This document shows positions 36,423 through 45,672 of a stretch of 64,000 nucleotides of DNA, one piece after another. Origin of the DNA: Pseudophaeobacter sp. GTDB taxonomy: Bacteria; Pseudomonadota; Alphaproteobacteria; Rhodobacterales; Rhodobacteraceae. The notes beneath the pieces were generated by a model. That model saw only the letters and a program-made list of their open reading frames with translations. It ran no database searches and was not told where the DNA came from. The position numbers and the translations under genes were made by a program. Location: contig JALUXC010000016.1 in assembly GCA_027019165.1 (NCBI GenBank), forward strand, positions 1-64,000. Direction: 5' to 3'. Each line of letters begins with the position of its first letter. The stretch's first letter is position 1.

Positions 36423-36527
36423 AGCAAATGCCTTAGAGGTTTCTGCCCATATAGTCGCATCGCGCCGGGCAAAGGCAAGGGGGCGTGGGACACGTGTTCA
36501 GGTTTTGTTTGCGGCTTGGCCTTGGTC

Positions 36528-36554
36528 ACAAAAAAAGGCGACCGAGGCCGCCTT
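36528..36554 (-). terminator. Intrinsic terminator after ybaB
   Basis: On the minus strand AAGGCG (36554-36549) pairs with CGCCTT (36540-36535), followed by seven T. It would separate dnaX-ybaB transcription from recR. Confidence 0.75.
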
Positions 36555-36581
36555 CTGTCTTGTGCCGTGCGGGAGCAGCCC

Positions 36582-36926
36582 TCAGAATGGCAGCTTGATG
36601 TCCTTGGGCAGGCCCATGCTTTCGGTCAGCTTGGTCATTTCTTCCTGCGCCTTTTCAGCCGCCTTGGACTGAGCGTCCTTGATGGCGGCGAGGATCAGGT
36701 CTTCAACCATTTCCTTGTCATCGCCATTGAAGATCGAAGGGTCGATGTCCAGCGCCTTGAGGTCGCCCTTGGCCGAGGCGGTGGCCTTCACCAGGCCCGC
36801 GCCCGCTTCGCCGGTGACCATGACACTATGCAGGTCTTCCTGCATCTGCGCCATTTTGGTTTGCAGTTCCTGAGCCGATTTCATCATCTTGGCCATATCG
36901 CCAAGACCGCCGAGGCCTTTGAGCAT
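36582..36926 (-). CDS. ybaB: YbaB/EbfC family nucleoid-associated protein
   Basis: 114 residues starting MLKGLGGLGDMAKMMKSAQELQ, with an AGGAGA site. It is a small dimeric DNA-binding protein of the EbfC type (GAGLVKATASAKGDLKALDI). It is encoded downstream of dnaX, as in most bacteria. Confidence 0.95.
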   Translation of the reverse strand: MLKGLGGLGDMAKMMKSAQELQTKMAQMQEDLHSVMVTGEAGAGLVKATASAKGDLKALDIDPSIFNGDDKEMVEDLILAAIKDAQSKAAEKAQEEMTKLTESMGLPKDIKLPF

Positions 36927-36936
36927 GGTATTTCTC

Positions 36937-37287
36937 CTAAGTGCGGGGGCGCAGTGCGCCGTAAGTCATCACAGCACATATCGCAATTGCGAGCATGATG
37001 AACAAGTGGGGTGGGCCAATGCAGCCCTCTTTGATGGCGAAGTAACGCACATCGTCAAGAATGGGGCCATAGTTGTCCACTGCAAGGATCAACGCCAGGC
37101 TGCCCCACAAAAGTCCGGCCAGGGCGCTCAGGAAACGCGATTTCGATATCAGGGCTACAAACGCCAGAGCGAAGAGGGCGCCAGTGATCGGCAGAGTGGA
37201 CAGACTTATCAGTTCGTCCAGAGCGTTGGCGGGTCCAGACGCCGGATCCCAATGGGGACGCGCTTTGTCGCAAACCTCAGCCCACAC
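36937..37287 (-). CDS. Hypothetical small membrane protein between dnaX and ybaB
   Basis: Up to 116 residues from a GTG at 37287; the start is uncertain because no Shine-Dalgarno site stands out. Three hydrophobic segments (LPITGALFALAFVALIS, a central Leu/Ala-rich helix, and LFIMLAIAICAVMTYGAL) make it a likely inner-membrane protein. It lies 42 bases after dnaX and 10 before ybaB. It is an unusual insertion in this conserved gene pair. Confidence 0.6.
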   Translation of the reverse strand: MWAEVCDKARPHWDPASGPANALDELISLSTLPITGALFALAFVALISKSRFLSALAGLLWGSLALILAVDNYGPILDDVRYFAIKEGCIGPPHLFIMLAIAICAVMTYGALRPRT

Positions 37288-37329
37288 ACCTGTGGTACAA
37301 AAAAGCGAAAATGCCTACGAAGACTAAGA

Positions 37330-39186
37330 CTACTCTTCCTCGAATGGATCCCATTCGTCCTCTACCTCGGGCAGGGCCTCAGCCTGCACTTCGGCGGCCA
37401 GTTCCTCGGCAGTGCGGATGCGGGTGATGCGGGCCTTGGGGAAGCTTTCCAGAACCGCCTGAACCATAGGATGCTCAGTCGCCTTTTCACGCAGGGCGTT
37501 TTCGGCGGCATCGCGGACCTCGGCAATTGTCGGGGCCTCGCCATCAGGGGCGATGGTCACAACCCAGCGGTTGCCGGTCCAGTTTTGCAGGGCAGTCCCG
37601 AGGCGAGCGGCTAGATCGCGCGGGGCATTGGCATGGGGCGTGAACTCGATCCGCCCCGGCTGATACGAGACAAGCCGCACGCCGGTTTCCACTTCGACCA
37701 GCAGCTTCACGTCGCGGTTGGTGCGGATCAGCTCCACCACATGTTCAAAACTCTGGTAGCGGGCGAGGGCGGTCTGAGAGGCCGGGGCCAGCGCGGTGAC
37801 CTGTCCCTGGCCATGCGACATTGTCATGCCGCCGGTTGGGCCTCCTGCCGGTGCGCCTTGCGGCGGGGCCGAGGCGATAGCCGAGGCCCCGCCTCCCCCG
37901 CTCGCCGCAGGCGCGCTCATGCTGTGCATGGGCATTCCTCCACCTCCACCGGGCGGCGGGGGCGGCATATCCTGCAGCTTTCGGATCAATTCCTCGGGGC
38001 TGGGCAGGTCGGCCACATGGGTCAGACGGATCACTGCCATTTCTGCGGCCATCATGGCGTTGGGCGCGGCGGCAACTTCTTCCAACGCCTTCAGGAGCAT
38101 CTGCCACATGCGGGTCAGCACCCGCATCGGCAGGGCCTCCGCCATCTGTTGGCCACGGGCGCGCTCATCGGGGCTGATGGTCGGATCTTCCGCTGCATCG
38201 GGGGTGATCTTCACCACGGAAACCCAATGGGTAATCTCGGCCAGATCGCGCAGCACCGCCAGCGGGTCGGCACCCTCGGCATATTGGGAACTGAGTTCGG
38301 TCAGGGCCGCCGCCGCATCGCCGCGCAGGATCATATCCATCAGGTCCAGCACGCGGCCCCGGTCGGCAAGGCCCAGCATGGCGCGCACCTGATCGGCTGT
38401 GGTTTCGCCCGCGCCGTGGGAGATCGCCTGGTCCAGCAGAGAGGTCGCATCACGGGCCGAGCCTTCGGCGGCGCGGGTGATCAGCGCCAAAGCATCTTCG
38501 GCGATCTGTGCACCTTCGGCCGTGGCGATCTTGCGCAGGAGCTCGATCATCACCTCAGGTTCGATGCGGCGCAGATCAAAGCGCTGGCAGCGGGATAGTA
38601 CCGTCACCGGTACCTTGCGGATCTCGGTGGTGGCGAAGATGAATTTCACATGTGCGGGCGGTTCTTCCAGCGTTTTCAAGAGCGCATTGAAGGCGCTGGT
38701 CGAGAGCATGTGAACTTCGTCGATGATGTAGATCTTGTACCGAGCCGAGGCGGCGCGGTACTGGACCGAATCGATGATCTCTCGGATATCGCCGACGCCG
38801 GTGCGGCTGGCGGCGTCCATCTCCATCACATCCACATGGCGCCCTTCCATGATCGCGGTGCAATGTTCGCATTGGCCGCAGGGCTCGGTGGTGGGGCCGC
38901 CGGTGCCATCGGGGCCGATGCAGTTCATGCCCTTGGCGATGATCCGTGCGGTGGTGGTTTTGCCGGTGCCCCGAATCCCCGTCATGATAAAGGCCTGAGC
39001 GATGCGGTTTGCTGCAAAGGCATTCTTCAGCGTGCGCACCATGGCGTCCTGGCCGACGAGATCGGCAAAGGTCTCGGGGCGGTACTTGCGGGCGAGAACC
39101 TGATACTGCCCCTGGTTTGCGTCTTGGCTGTCAGGCAGAACCGCGCCGGTGGCGGCTGCGGGATCGAGGGTTGGAGTGTCGCTCAT
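37330..39186 (-). CDS. dnaX: DNA polymerase III subunits gamma/tau
   Basis: 618 residues from the ATG at 39186 (MSDTPTLDPAAATGAVLPDS). The clamp-loader AAA+ core has Walker A GIRGTGKTTTAR, a zinc module (CIGPDGTGGPTTEPCGQCEHC region), Walker B IIDEVHML and the SRC motif LSRCQRFDLRR. A Pro/Gly/Ala-rich linker (about 410-470) leads to the C-terminal tau domain. I saw no slippery heptamer strong enough to claim a programmed frameshift to gamma. Confidence 0.96.
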   Translation of the reverse strand: MSDTPTLDPAAATGAVLPDSQDANQGQYQVLARKYRPETFADLVGQDAMVRTLKNAFAANRIAQAFIMTGIRGTGKTTTARIIAKGMNCIGPDGTGGPTTEPCGQCEHCTAIMEGRHVDVMEMDAASRTGVGDIREIIDSVQYRAASARYKIYIIDEVHMLSTSAFNALLKTLEEPPAHVKFIFATTEIRKVPVTVLSRCQRFDLRRIEPEVMIELLRKIATAEGAQIAEDALALITRAAEGSARDATSLLDQAISHGAGETTADQVRAMLGLADRGRVLDLMDMILRGDAAAALTELSSQYAEGADPLAVLRDLAEITHWVSVVKITPDAAEDPTISPDERARGQQMAEALPMRVLTRMWQMLLKALEEVAAAPNAMMAAEMAVIRLTHVADLPSPEELIRKLQDMPPPPPGGGGGMPMHSMSAPAASGGGGASAIASAPPQGAPAGGPTGGMTMSHGQGQVTALAPASQTALARYQSFEHVVELIRTNRDVKLLVEVETGVRLVSYQPGRIEFTPHANAPRDLAARLGTALQNWTGNRWVVTIAPDGEAPTIAEVRDAAENALREKATEHPMVQAVLESFPKARITRIRTAEELAAEVQAEALPEVEDEWDPFEEE

Positions 39187-39324
39187 GCTGTCTCTTGCTG
39201 GTTGCGGCTGCGCAGTTAAGGGGCAGACTACAGGGTAGGGAAGCGGGCGGCATTCGTCCACCGCTGTTGACCGGACGCGCGCCGTGGTGGCACAGTTTTT
39301 TCACAGTATGGTGGAGAGTGTGTC

Positions 39325-39870
39325 ATGGACGAGGTTCAATCCAGCCTGCCCCAGGGGCAAGCCGATCAGCCGTTCACCATTTTTGCCGTATCGGCCGCAA
39401 ACGGAATTCTCGCAATCTGCCCCTTGCCGGGATCATCGGGCGACTATGCGGGCGATATGCGGCTCGTTCACGATTGGCAGCCTGGGCTGGTCATTTCAAT
39501 GACGACCGACGCTGAGCAGGTCGCTGTCGGGGCTGCGACGCTCGGGGTGGATTTTCAAAGCATGGGAAGCCGCTGGGTGCATCTGCCGGTTACAGATTTT
39601 GGAACTCCAGATGCAAGCGTCAACGCCGAATGGAACACGGTCAGTGCCTCGGCGCGGCAGGCATTGGAGGGTGGTGGACGTGTACTGGTGCACTGCCGCG
39701 GAGGCTGTGGCCGCTCTGGGATGGTAGCCCTGCGCCTTTTGATTGAATGTGGTGAGATACCGGAGCGGGCTTTGCGGCGCTTGCGACTGGCACGCCCTTG
39801 CGCTGTGGAGACAGAGGAGCAACTGATCTGGGCGCGTTTGGGCTATGCCGATGGCGCGGCTGTGAAGTGA
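39325..39870 (+). CDS. Protein-tyrosine-phosphatase-like protein
   Basis: 181 residues. The Cys-X5-Arg signature HCRGGCGRSGM at about 122-132 and an upstream general-acid loop (LPVTDFGTPD) place it in the dual-specificity phosphatase superfamily, close to CDKN3-like or cyclin-phosphatase-like bacterial proteins. The catalytic residues are present, so it is probably active. It is divergent from dnaX. The substrate is unknown. Confidence 0.85.
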   Translation: MDEVQSSLPQGQADQPFTIFAVSAANGILAICPLPGSSGDYAGDMRLVHDWQPGLVISMTTDAEQVAVGAATLGVDFQSMGSRWVHLPVTDFGTPDASVNAEWNTVSASARQALEGGGRVLVHCRGGCGRSGMVALRLLIECGEIPERALRRLRLARPCAVETEEQLIWARLGYADGAAVK

Positions 39871-40013
39871 CCCCGTTGAGCGGCTCCTTTGAGTGGTGCA
39901 GGGCATCTACCCGTCCTTGCCAGTAGCTCCGGTTCGGGCAGCCTTGACGGCCAACCGAACTGACGCCCGGTTTCATGACGCCACTCTGGTGCGTTTTGGC
40001 GAGTGTCGGGCGT

Positions 40014-40481
40014 TCAGGCCTGCCGGCGCAGGTTTTCTTCGGTAAGTGACGCAAAGTCGGCGATTCGGGCGTTGAACTTCCGCTCGATGCTACCGCGGGC
40101 CAGTTTCATGGACTGCAGGAAAAGCCTGCCTGAAAGGGTCTTGGCAGAAACATTCAGCGTGACGGAAAGCCGTGTTCGGCTTGGAGATAACGCCACCAGA
40201 TCGATTTCGGTCTCTCCTTTCAGAGCACCGCTTTCGCCAGTCAGTACCATCCGCGTTACGGGCTCGAAGGACGCAAGGATCACACGCAGGTCGCGAGACT
40301 TACCGCGAAGGGTAAATTTTGCGTCCCAAGCCAGACCTTTTTCAGGTGCGTTGATATCCCCCATCCGCTGAACCTCTACGCCGCGGCGGAACGCCGAGCG
40401 CTCAAAGCTCTCAAAATCGCAAAGCGCTTCGAAGATCTCCGCGATCGGCGCTTCAATGTCTTTTTTGCTGTTGAAGTCCAT
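40014..40481 (-). CDS. SRPBCC superfamily protein
   Basis: 155 residues from the ATG at 40481 (MDFNSKKDIEAPIAEIFEAL). The helix-grip fold is recognisable from DIEAPIAEIFEALCDFESFERSA and the alternating beta strands. Such proteins bind hydrophobic ligands or aid assembly. It follows nudC by 74 bases on the same strand. Confidence 0.8.
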   Translation of the reverse strand: MDFNSKKDIEAPIAEIFEALCDFESFERSAFRRGVEVQRMGDINAPEKGLAWDAKFTLRGKSRDLRVILASFEPVTRMVLTGESGALKGETEIDLVALSPSRTRLSVTLNVSAKTLSGRLFLQSMKLARGSIERKFNARIADFASLTEENLRRQA

Positions 40482-40555
40482 TGCCTGCCACCTTTTTCCG
40501 GGTGCGTGCTGCTCCGGTTCTCTGTTAGGCTTTGAGAATGCTTTGGATAGGCTGT

Positions 40556-41539
40556 TTAGTCCAGAGTATCTGCAAGCCAGTTGTGCAAAAGAAAATGCGC
40601 AATTGCTCCTTTTCGGGCGGGTTTTAACACTGGGTGCTCTCCCGCAAATGCTGTCATCATGTCTTGTCGGCTCACCCACATGGCGTCTTCGATTTCAACT
40701 GGGTCAAGTCGCAAATCCCGAGACAGGGCCGTGCCGCTGCATCCAAACATCAAGGACATAGGGAACGGCCAGGGTTGGCTCGACAGATAAGAGACCTCGC
40801 CGACCGCAACACCGACTTCCTCCAGCACTTCACGCCGGACAGCGGCTTCCAGGGTTTCTCCCGGTTCTACGAAACCGGCCAGCAGAGAATACATTCCCTC
40901 GGGCCATCCGGGAGAACGGCCCATCAGAACGTCATCACCGTGGGTGATGAGCATGATCACCACCGGATCAGTGCGAGGAAAATGCCCGGCCTTGCATTTG
41001 GGGCAGGTGCGCTGCCATCCAGCCTGTTTTATGTCGCTCGGATGTCCGCAACGGGCGCAGAACTTGTGTGAATCGTGCCAGGATATCAGTGCCCTGGCGG
41101 TAGCCGCCATTTCAGCCTCCAACGGAGAGAGCCGCGTCATCACACGACGCAATTCGGCAAAGACATGGCCCTCGGGCAGATCGGGGTGCTGTTGTTCGCT
41201 CGTATCGGCGAAACTGGCCAAGGCCATTTCGTCCAATGCATCGGGTTGCCAGCTGCTGATGTCACAGGCGAAGATCGCGGCGCCGTTTGCGTCAGCCCCG
41301 AGGAAGACGGTTGTGTCCCCGTAGCGTGTCAGTACCGGATGGTCCGGGGATAGCCATGCCAGACGTTCAGGTGCCTTGGCATCTTTTGCGCGACGGCACA
41401 GGGGTTTGCCTCGCCAGATCAGCAGTGTCTTTGTCTCTTTGGCAGCCAGGGCGCGTTCAATTGCCGTGTCATCCGAACGCAGGTGAGCCTGGCGGTCCAG
41501 ACCTCCACCTCCAAAGGTAACCTGTTCTGCGCGCTTCAT
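40556..41539 (-). CDS. nudC: NAD+/NADH diphosphatase, NudC type
   Basis: 327 residues from the ATG at 41539, with AAGGA upstream. It has an N-terminal domain, a zinc ribbon (CARCGH and CPKCKAGH), a Nudix box (GFVEPGETLEAAVRREVLEE, then EVG) and the NADH-specific motif SQPWPFPMSLM. It hydrolyses NADH to NMNH and AMP, and NudC also removes NAD caps from RNA. Confidence 0.95.
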   Translation of the reverse strand: MKRAEQVTFGGGGLDRQAHLRSDDTAIERALAAKETKTLLIWRGKPLCRRAKDAKAPERLAWLSPDHPVLTRYGDTTVFLGADANGAAIFACDISSWQPDALDEMALASFADTSEQQHPDLPEGHVFAELRRVMTRLSPLEAEMAATARALISWHDSHKFCARCGHPSDIKQAGWQRTCPKCKAGHFPRTDPVVIMLITHGDDVLMGRSPGWPEGMYSLLAGFVEPGETLEAAVRREVLEEVGVAVGEVSYLSSQPWPFPMSLMFGCSGTALSRDLRLDPVEIEDAMWVSRQDMMTAFAGEHPVLKPARKGAIAHFLLHNWLADTLD

Positions 41540-41873
41540 GTCTGTTCCTTTTGCTGCGGGTGCAACGCGACGTCGCTTGGCTATTTGGGCCATTGATGGC
41601 GACAAACGCGGTTGAAGGCCAGCTTGTTGTGACGAGGCGGGGGAAAGGCTTTTACGGCAATAGACGGAAATTTGTTGGTAGCACGTCAGTTCGCCGCTGG
41701 ATCCTGGTGGAATTTCGACTTAATTCTCGGCATCCGCGCCACAATCGTTAACATCCTCATAAATGGTGACTTTGCAAATCGGCGAAAGGCTGATTCAACA
41801 GGGTTAACGCGCCCGATCAGGGCGGACCAAAGGTACGAACGGAGCAGGCCGTGCAAGTTGCAGGTGAAGATAG
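41540..41873. other. 334-base spacer between nudC and the cyclic phosphodiesterase gene
   Basis: This divergent promoter region has no open frame with a Shine-Dalgarno site and no strong inverted repeat. A GTTAAC occurs around 41748 and again near 41803. Confidence 0.45.
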
Positions 41874-43730
41874 ATGACCGAAACGGAACGATCCTCGGTC
41901 CGGCAAAATGGGGTGTTGCGTCTGTTGGCGACGACAGATCTCCATTGCAGCCTGCGCAGCTACGATTACTACGCGGATCGGGAAGATCCCAGTATCGGGC
42001 TCTCACGTACGGCCTCTCTCATTGATCAAGCCCGAGCGCAGATGGAGGCAATCGGTGGCGTCACCCTGTTGCTGGACAATGGAGATTCGCTCCAGGGTGC
42101 GCCAATCGGTGAAACATCCTTTGACACCCCGATGATACCCCACCCTGTCATGACTGCCTTCGAGGCGCTGGGCTATGATGCCATTGGCCTTGGGAATCAC
42201 GATTTCAACTTCGGCCTTGGTACGCTGGCAACTGTTCTGGAGCAGGCTGTTTGCCCGGTGGTCTGCTCGAACATGTCGCCGGTGGAGCCTGGACGGCAGT
42301 TGCCTTTTGCCAGCAGCGCAATTCTGGAGCGGGACATTCAGTCTTGTGCTGGGGCCCCGCCGGTGCGGATCGGGATATTGTCGGTGTTGCCACCGCAGAC
42401 GGTCACTTGGGACGCGCATCTTCTGAAAGGGCAGGTGACAGTTTCGGATATGGTTCAGACAGCACGAGACAAGGCTGTCGAGTTGCGCAAGGTTGGCTGT
42501 GACATCATTGTTGCGTTGGCTCATACGGGTGTTGGAGGGCGTGAAGCCACTCCGGGTATGGAGAACGCGCTTGTCCCCATCGCAGCGATCCAAGAGATCG
42601 ATGCGGTGATCGCGGGCCACACGCACAAAAACTTGCCTCATCCCGACCATTCTTTCGAAAAACCGGTAGTGATGGCCGGGGCGCATGGCTCGCACCTGGG
42701 CGAAATCGATCTTGATGTGGCCTATGGGCCTGATGGGTGGCAGGTGACCGGCGGAGCCGCGAGGCTGCACGGGATTTGCGAGCGTCGTGAGGACGGAGCA
42801 TTGGTTTCGCTGGTGGAAGAATCCCCGAACCTTGTTCGGATTTTGGAAAAGTCCCATGAGAAAACCCGGGCGCGGATGCGTCAGCCAGTCGGCAGCAGCG
42901 ATGTTCCATTGCATTCCTTTTTTACCCTGTTCGGTCGGGATCTCGGCCTCAAACTCGCGGCGGCGGCACAGGCGGCGGCGGCAAGACCCCTTTTGCAAGG
43001 CACAGCCGCAGGAGCGCTGCCCTTGCTGTCTGCGGCAGCTCCGGGAAAATTTGGAGGGCGGTCCGGGCCGTCTCACTTCACTGAGATTGGTGCCGGGGCC
43101 TTGTGTATGCGCAATGTGGCCGATCTTCACGTCTTCCCAAACGAGCTGCGTTTGGTGGTTGCAACCGGGGCTCAGGTTCTGGATTGGCTCGAAATGTCGG
43201 CTGGTGTTTTCAATCAGGTCACTGCTGCTGCGCAAGGTGGGGATTTGGTCGATCCGGACCGGGCAGGGCACAACTTCGATGTCTTGTTCGGGCTGCAGTA
43301 TGAAGTTGATCTCTCAGTGCCGTCGCGTTTTTCCACGCTTGGCGTGCGAGTGAATCCTGATGCGCGGCGGGTTCGAAACGTGACCTTTGCCGGAGAGCCC
43401 TTGCGGCCAGATCAGCAATTTGCGGTGGTTGCAAACAGCTACCGCGTGAGCGGGGGCGGGAATTTCCAGATGGTGAAGGAAGCCGCGAATGTACCTTTGC
43501 CGACCGTTCGTATTCGGGATGTGATCCGTGATTACGTTGCAGGGCGCCTGCCGGAAGATCCGCTTGAGGAGCAGGCCTACCCCTGGCGTTTTGCGCCGTT
43601 GAATGGGGTTGAAGCCGCAGTCTACACTGCTCCGGCCGCCGAGGCATATCTCCCGGAGTTGAGCGAGACCCGCACACGCAACTGCGGGATAACACAGTCG
43701 GGTTTTCTCAAGCTGATGCTGACCTTATAG
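41874..43730 (+). CDS. 2',3'-cyclic-nucleotide 2'-phosphodiesterase / 3'-nucleotidase-like protein
   Basis: 618 residues of the CpdB/UshA superfamily. The metallophosphoesterase domain shows TDLHCSLRSYDYY, DNGDSLQGAPIGE, GLGNHDFNFGL, ALAHTGVGG and AGHTHKNLPHPD. The C-terminal nucleotidase domain contains RNVADLHVFPNELRLV and the late ANSYRVSGGGNF. Classical CpdB enzymes are periplasmic, but no signal peptide is visible at this N-terminus (MTETERSSVRQNGVLRL) and no alternative start exists upstream, so it appears cytoplasmic. It is divergent from nudC and upstream of ffs. Confidence 0.88.
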   Translation: MTETERSSVRQNGVLRLLATTDLHCSLRSYDYYADREDPSIGLSRTASLIDQARAQMEAIGGVTLLLDNGDSLQGAPIGETSFDTPMIPHPVMTAFEALGYDAIGLGNHDFNFGLGTLATVLEQAVCPVVCSNMSPVEPGRQLPFASSAILERDIQSCAGAPPVRIGILSVLPPQTVTWDAHLLKGQVTVSDMVQTARDKAVELRKVGCDIIVALAHTGVGGREATPGMENALVPIAAIQEIDAVIAGHTHKNLPHPDHSFEKPVVMAGAHGSHLGEIDLDVAYGPDGWQVTGGAARLHGICERREDGALVSLVEESPNLVRILEKSHEKTRARMRQPVGSSDVPLHSFFTLFGRDLGLKLAAAAQAAAARPLLQGTAAGALPLLSAAAPGKFGGRSGPSHFTEIGAGALCMRNVADLHVFPNELRLVVATGAQVLDWLEMSAGVFNQVTAAAQGGDLVDPDRAGHNFDVLFGLQYEVDLSVPSRFSTLGVRVNPDARRVRNVTFAGEPLRPDQQFAVVANSYRVSGGGNFQMVKEAANVPLPTVRIRDVIRDYVAGRLPEDPLEEQAYPWRFAPLNGVEAAVYTAPAAEAYLPELSETRTRNCGITQSGFLKLMLTL

Positions 43731-43808
43731 AGCCAAGGCTGTTCACGCTGTTCTGCAGAGCACCTGCAGGCCTTGTCATTGCTTCACCCGGCGCCTATAT
43801 CGGGATTC

Positions 43809-43902
43809 GAGAGGTTGGCGCGGGCAGGCGCCTCGCCAACCTGGTCAGGTCCGGAAGGAAGCAGCCACAACGAGCCCCGCTTGGGTCGATGTCCAACCTC
43901 TC
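43809..43902 (+). ncRNA. ffs: Signal recognition particle RNA (4.5S, small bacterial type)
   Basis: The diagnostic helix 8 sequence GGTCAGGTCCGGAAGGAAGC, with its GGAA tetraloop, is intact. Terminal segments GAGAGGTTGG (43809-43818) and CCAACCTCTC (43893-43902) pair perfectly over 10 bp. The RNA is about 94 nt and a TTTT run follows at 43906. It binds Ffh and targets membrane proteins co-translationally. Confidence 0.95.
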
Positions 43903-43988
43903 ACCTTTTCCCCCGATAGATACACAGACGCATGTGCCGAACTGGGCGTGCAAGGGCGCGTAGTCCTTACCTGCCCGATTTTCTTGGT

Positions 43989-44822
43989 TCAGTACCGGCC
44001 GTTATCTGCGGGATAGACGCCAAGAATTTCGACGTTCGTTGTGAAATAGGCCAGCTCGTCCATGGCGAGTTTCACATTTTCATCCTCGGGGTGGCCTTCA
44101 ATATCGGCGTAAAACTGCGTTGCGGTGAAGGATCCATCCACCATGTAACTTTCCAGTTTCGTCATGTTGATCCCGTTGGTCGCAAAGCCGCCCATCGCCT
44201 TGTAAAGCGCGGCCGGGATGTTGCGGACCTGAAAGACGAAGCTGGTGATCATCCCATGCGCGCCGCGGCGGCTGTAGTCCGGCGCGCGCGACATGATGAG
44301 GAACCGCGTGGTGTTGTCGCCGTTGTCCTCGATATGGCGGGCCAGAACATCCAGACCGTAGATTTCTCCGGCCAGTTCGCTGGCCAGAGCGGCCACATGT
44401 TTGTCGCCTTCTTCGGCCACATCGCGGGCGGCTCGGGCATTGTCAGGGCTGACGCGGCCGACGATGTCATGCTTCCGCAGGAATTGGCCGCATTGCGGTA
44501 ACAGGACGAGGTGCGATTTTGCTTCTCGTATGTCTTCAAGCCGGGCGCCGGGCACACCCAAGAGGTTGATATGCACCCGCACGAAGGCTTCTTCGACGAT
44601 ATGCAACCCGCTGTGCGGCAGAAGCCGGTGAATGTCTGCCACCCGGCCATAGGTCGAATTTTCGACCGGTAGCATGGCCTCATCGGCCGCACCGGACCTG
44701 ACCGCCTCTATGGCGTCCTCAAAATTGCGGCAGGGTAGCACTTCCATATTGTGACGTGCGTTGCGGCAGGCCTCGTGGCTGTAGGAGCCGAGTTCCCCCT
44801 GAATGGCAATTTTTCCGGACAT
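43989..44822 (-). CDS. pheA: Prephenate dehydratase
   Basis: 277 residues, a monofunctional enzyme converting prephenate to phenylpyruvate. IAIQGELGSYSHEACRN, LPVENSTYGRVADIHRLL and the catalytic NTTRFLIM are present. The C-terminal ACT domain has FVFQVRNIPAALYKAMGGFA and KLESYMVDG in place of the enterobacterial GALV and ESRP phenylalanine-binding motifs. Confidence 0.95.
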   Translation of the reverse strand: MSGKIAIQGELGSYSHEACRNARHNMEVLPCRNFEDAIEAVRSGAADEAMLPVENSTYGRVADIHRLLPHSGLHIVEEAFVRVHINLLGVPGARLEDIREAKSHLVLLPQCGQFLRKHDIVGRVSPDNARAARDVAEEGDKHVAALASELAGEIYGLDVLARHIEDNGDNTTRFLIMSRAPDYSRRGAHGMITSFVFQVRNIPAALYKAMGGFATNGINMTKLESYMVDGSFTATQFYADIEGHPEDENVKLAMDELAYFTTNVEILGVYPADNGRY

Positions 44823-44941
44823 GAGTGCGACTTTCCTGCAAAACTTGTATAGTCGGGCGTTTCGTCGCGCTGTCTACACCTTGCCACTTGAGAGGGGAAG
44901 CCTTAGACACGCCTCCAGACAGCTGAAATGGACTCGCGATC

Positions 44942-45448
44942 ATGTTTGACACGATGACCCTTACCAAAGCGACCGCAGGTTTTTGCGGCGCGTTCCTCGT
45001 GTTCCTTCTGGGCAAATGGGCCGCAGAGGAACTGTACCACGTAGAGAGCCACGGACAGGCCTCCTACGTGATTGAAGTGGAAGAGGCAGGTGGCGCAGCA
45101 GAACCAGAAGAACAAGTGAGCTTTGAAGAGCTCATGGCTTCTGCAGACGTTGGCAAAGGTGCCAAGGTCTTTAAGAAATGCGCTGCGTGCCACAAACTCG
45201 AAGCCGGTGCCAATGCAACCGGTCCTTACCTTTACGGCGTTGTTGGTCGACCGAAAGCGGCGGCAGATGGCTTTGGCTATTCGGCGGCTCTGTCCGGAAT
45301 GAGTGGTGACTGGACAGCGGAAAACCTGGATGCCTTCCTGACAAAACCCTCTGCCTATGCGCCGGGCACGACCATGTCGTTCGCTGGCCTGAAGAAGGTT
45401 TCCGACCGGGTGAACCTCATTGCCTATCTGGACAGCCTCGACAACTAA
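44942..45448 (+). CDS. Membrane-anchored cytochrome c (CycM/c552 type)
   Basis: 168 residues. An uncleaved N-terminal membrane anchor (TAGFCGAFLVFLLGKWAAEE) is followed by an acidic Ala/Glu linker and a class I cytochrome c domain with haem motif CAACHK and distal Met in GTTMSF. Such cytochromes carry electrons from the bc1 complex to terminal oxidases, and the cbb3 genes are 11 kb downstream. It is divergent from pheA and followed by an intrinsic terminator. Confidence 0.93.
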   Translation: MFDTMTLTKATAGFCGAFLVFLLGKWAAEELYHVESHGQASYVIEVEEAGGAAEPEEQVSFEELMASADVGKGAKVFKKCAACHKLEAGANATGPYLYGVVGRPKAAADGFGYSAALSGMSGDWTAENLDAFLTKPSAYAPGTTMSFAGLKKVSDRVNLIAYLDSLDN

Positions 45449-45471
45449 TCGCGTCAAGGACTGAAATGAGG

Positions 45472-45504
45472 AAAAAGGCCGCTTGCATTCAGCGGCCTTT
45501 TTCG
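45472..45504 (+). terminator. Intrinsic terminator after the cytochrome c gene
   Basis: AAAAAGGCCGC (45472-45482) pairs with GCGGCCTTTTT (45492-45502) around a 9-base loop. Confidence 0.92.
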
Positions 45505-45672
45505 TGTGTCGCGTCCGGCAATCATCAGGATTGTGAAAACCGGCGTGAAATCGCCCCAACCCCAAAGGATTGTGACCGCATCGCAACTTGAATGTTGTGC
45601 CCACCTCCCATTAGCTTGAAAAGTAGGATAAATCCGGAACGCTTGAACACCGGACAGCGGAGGTTAAGGCAG

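Noticed and set aside
37780-37960. Programmed frameshift site in dnaX
   Set aside because: The Gly/Pro linker is GC-rich, but no A-rich slippery heptamer with a following stem was found.
42003-43271. 422-codon open frame opposite the cyclic phosphodiesterase gene
   Set aside because: Antisense shadow; all metallophosphoesterase motifs are on the plus strand.
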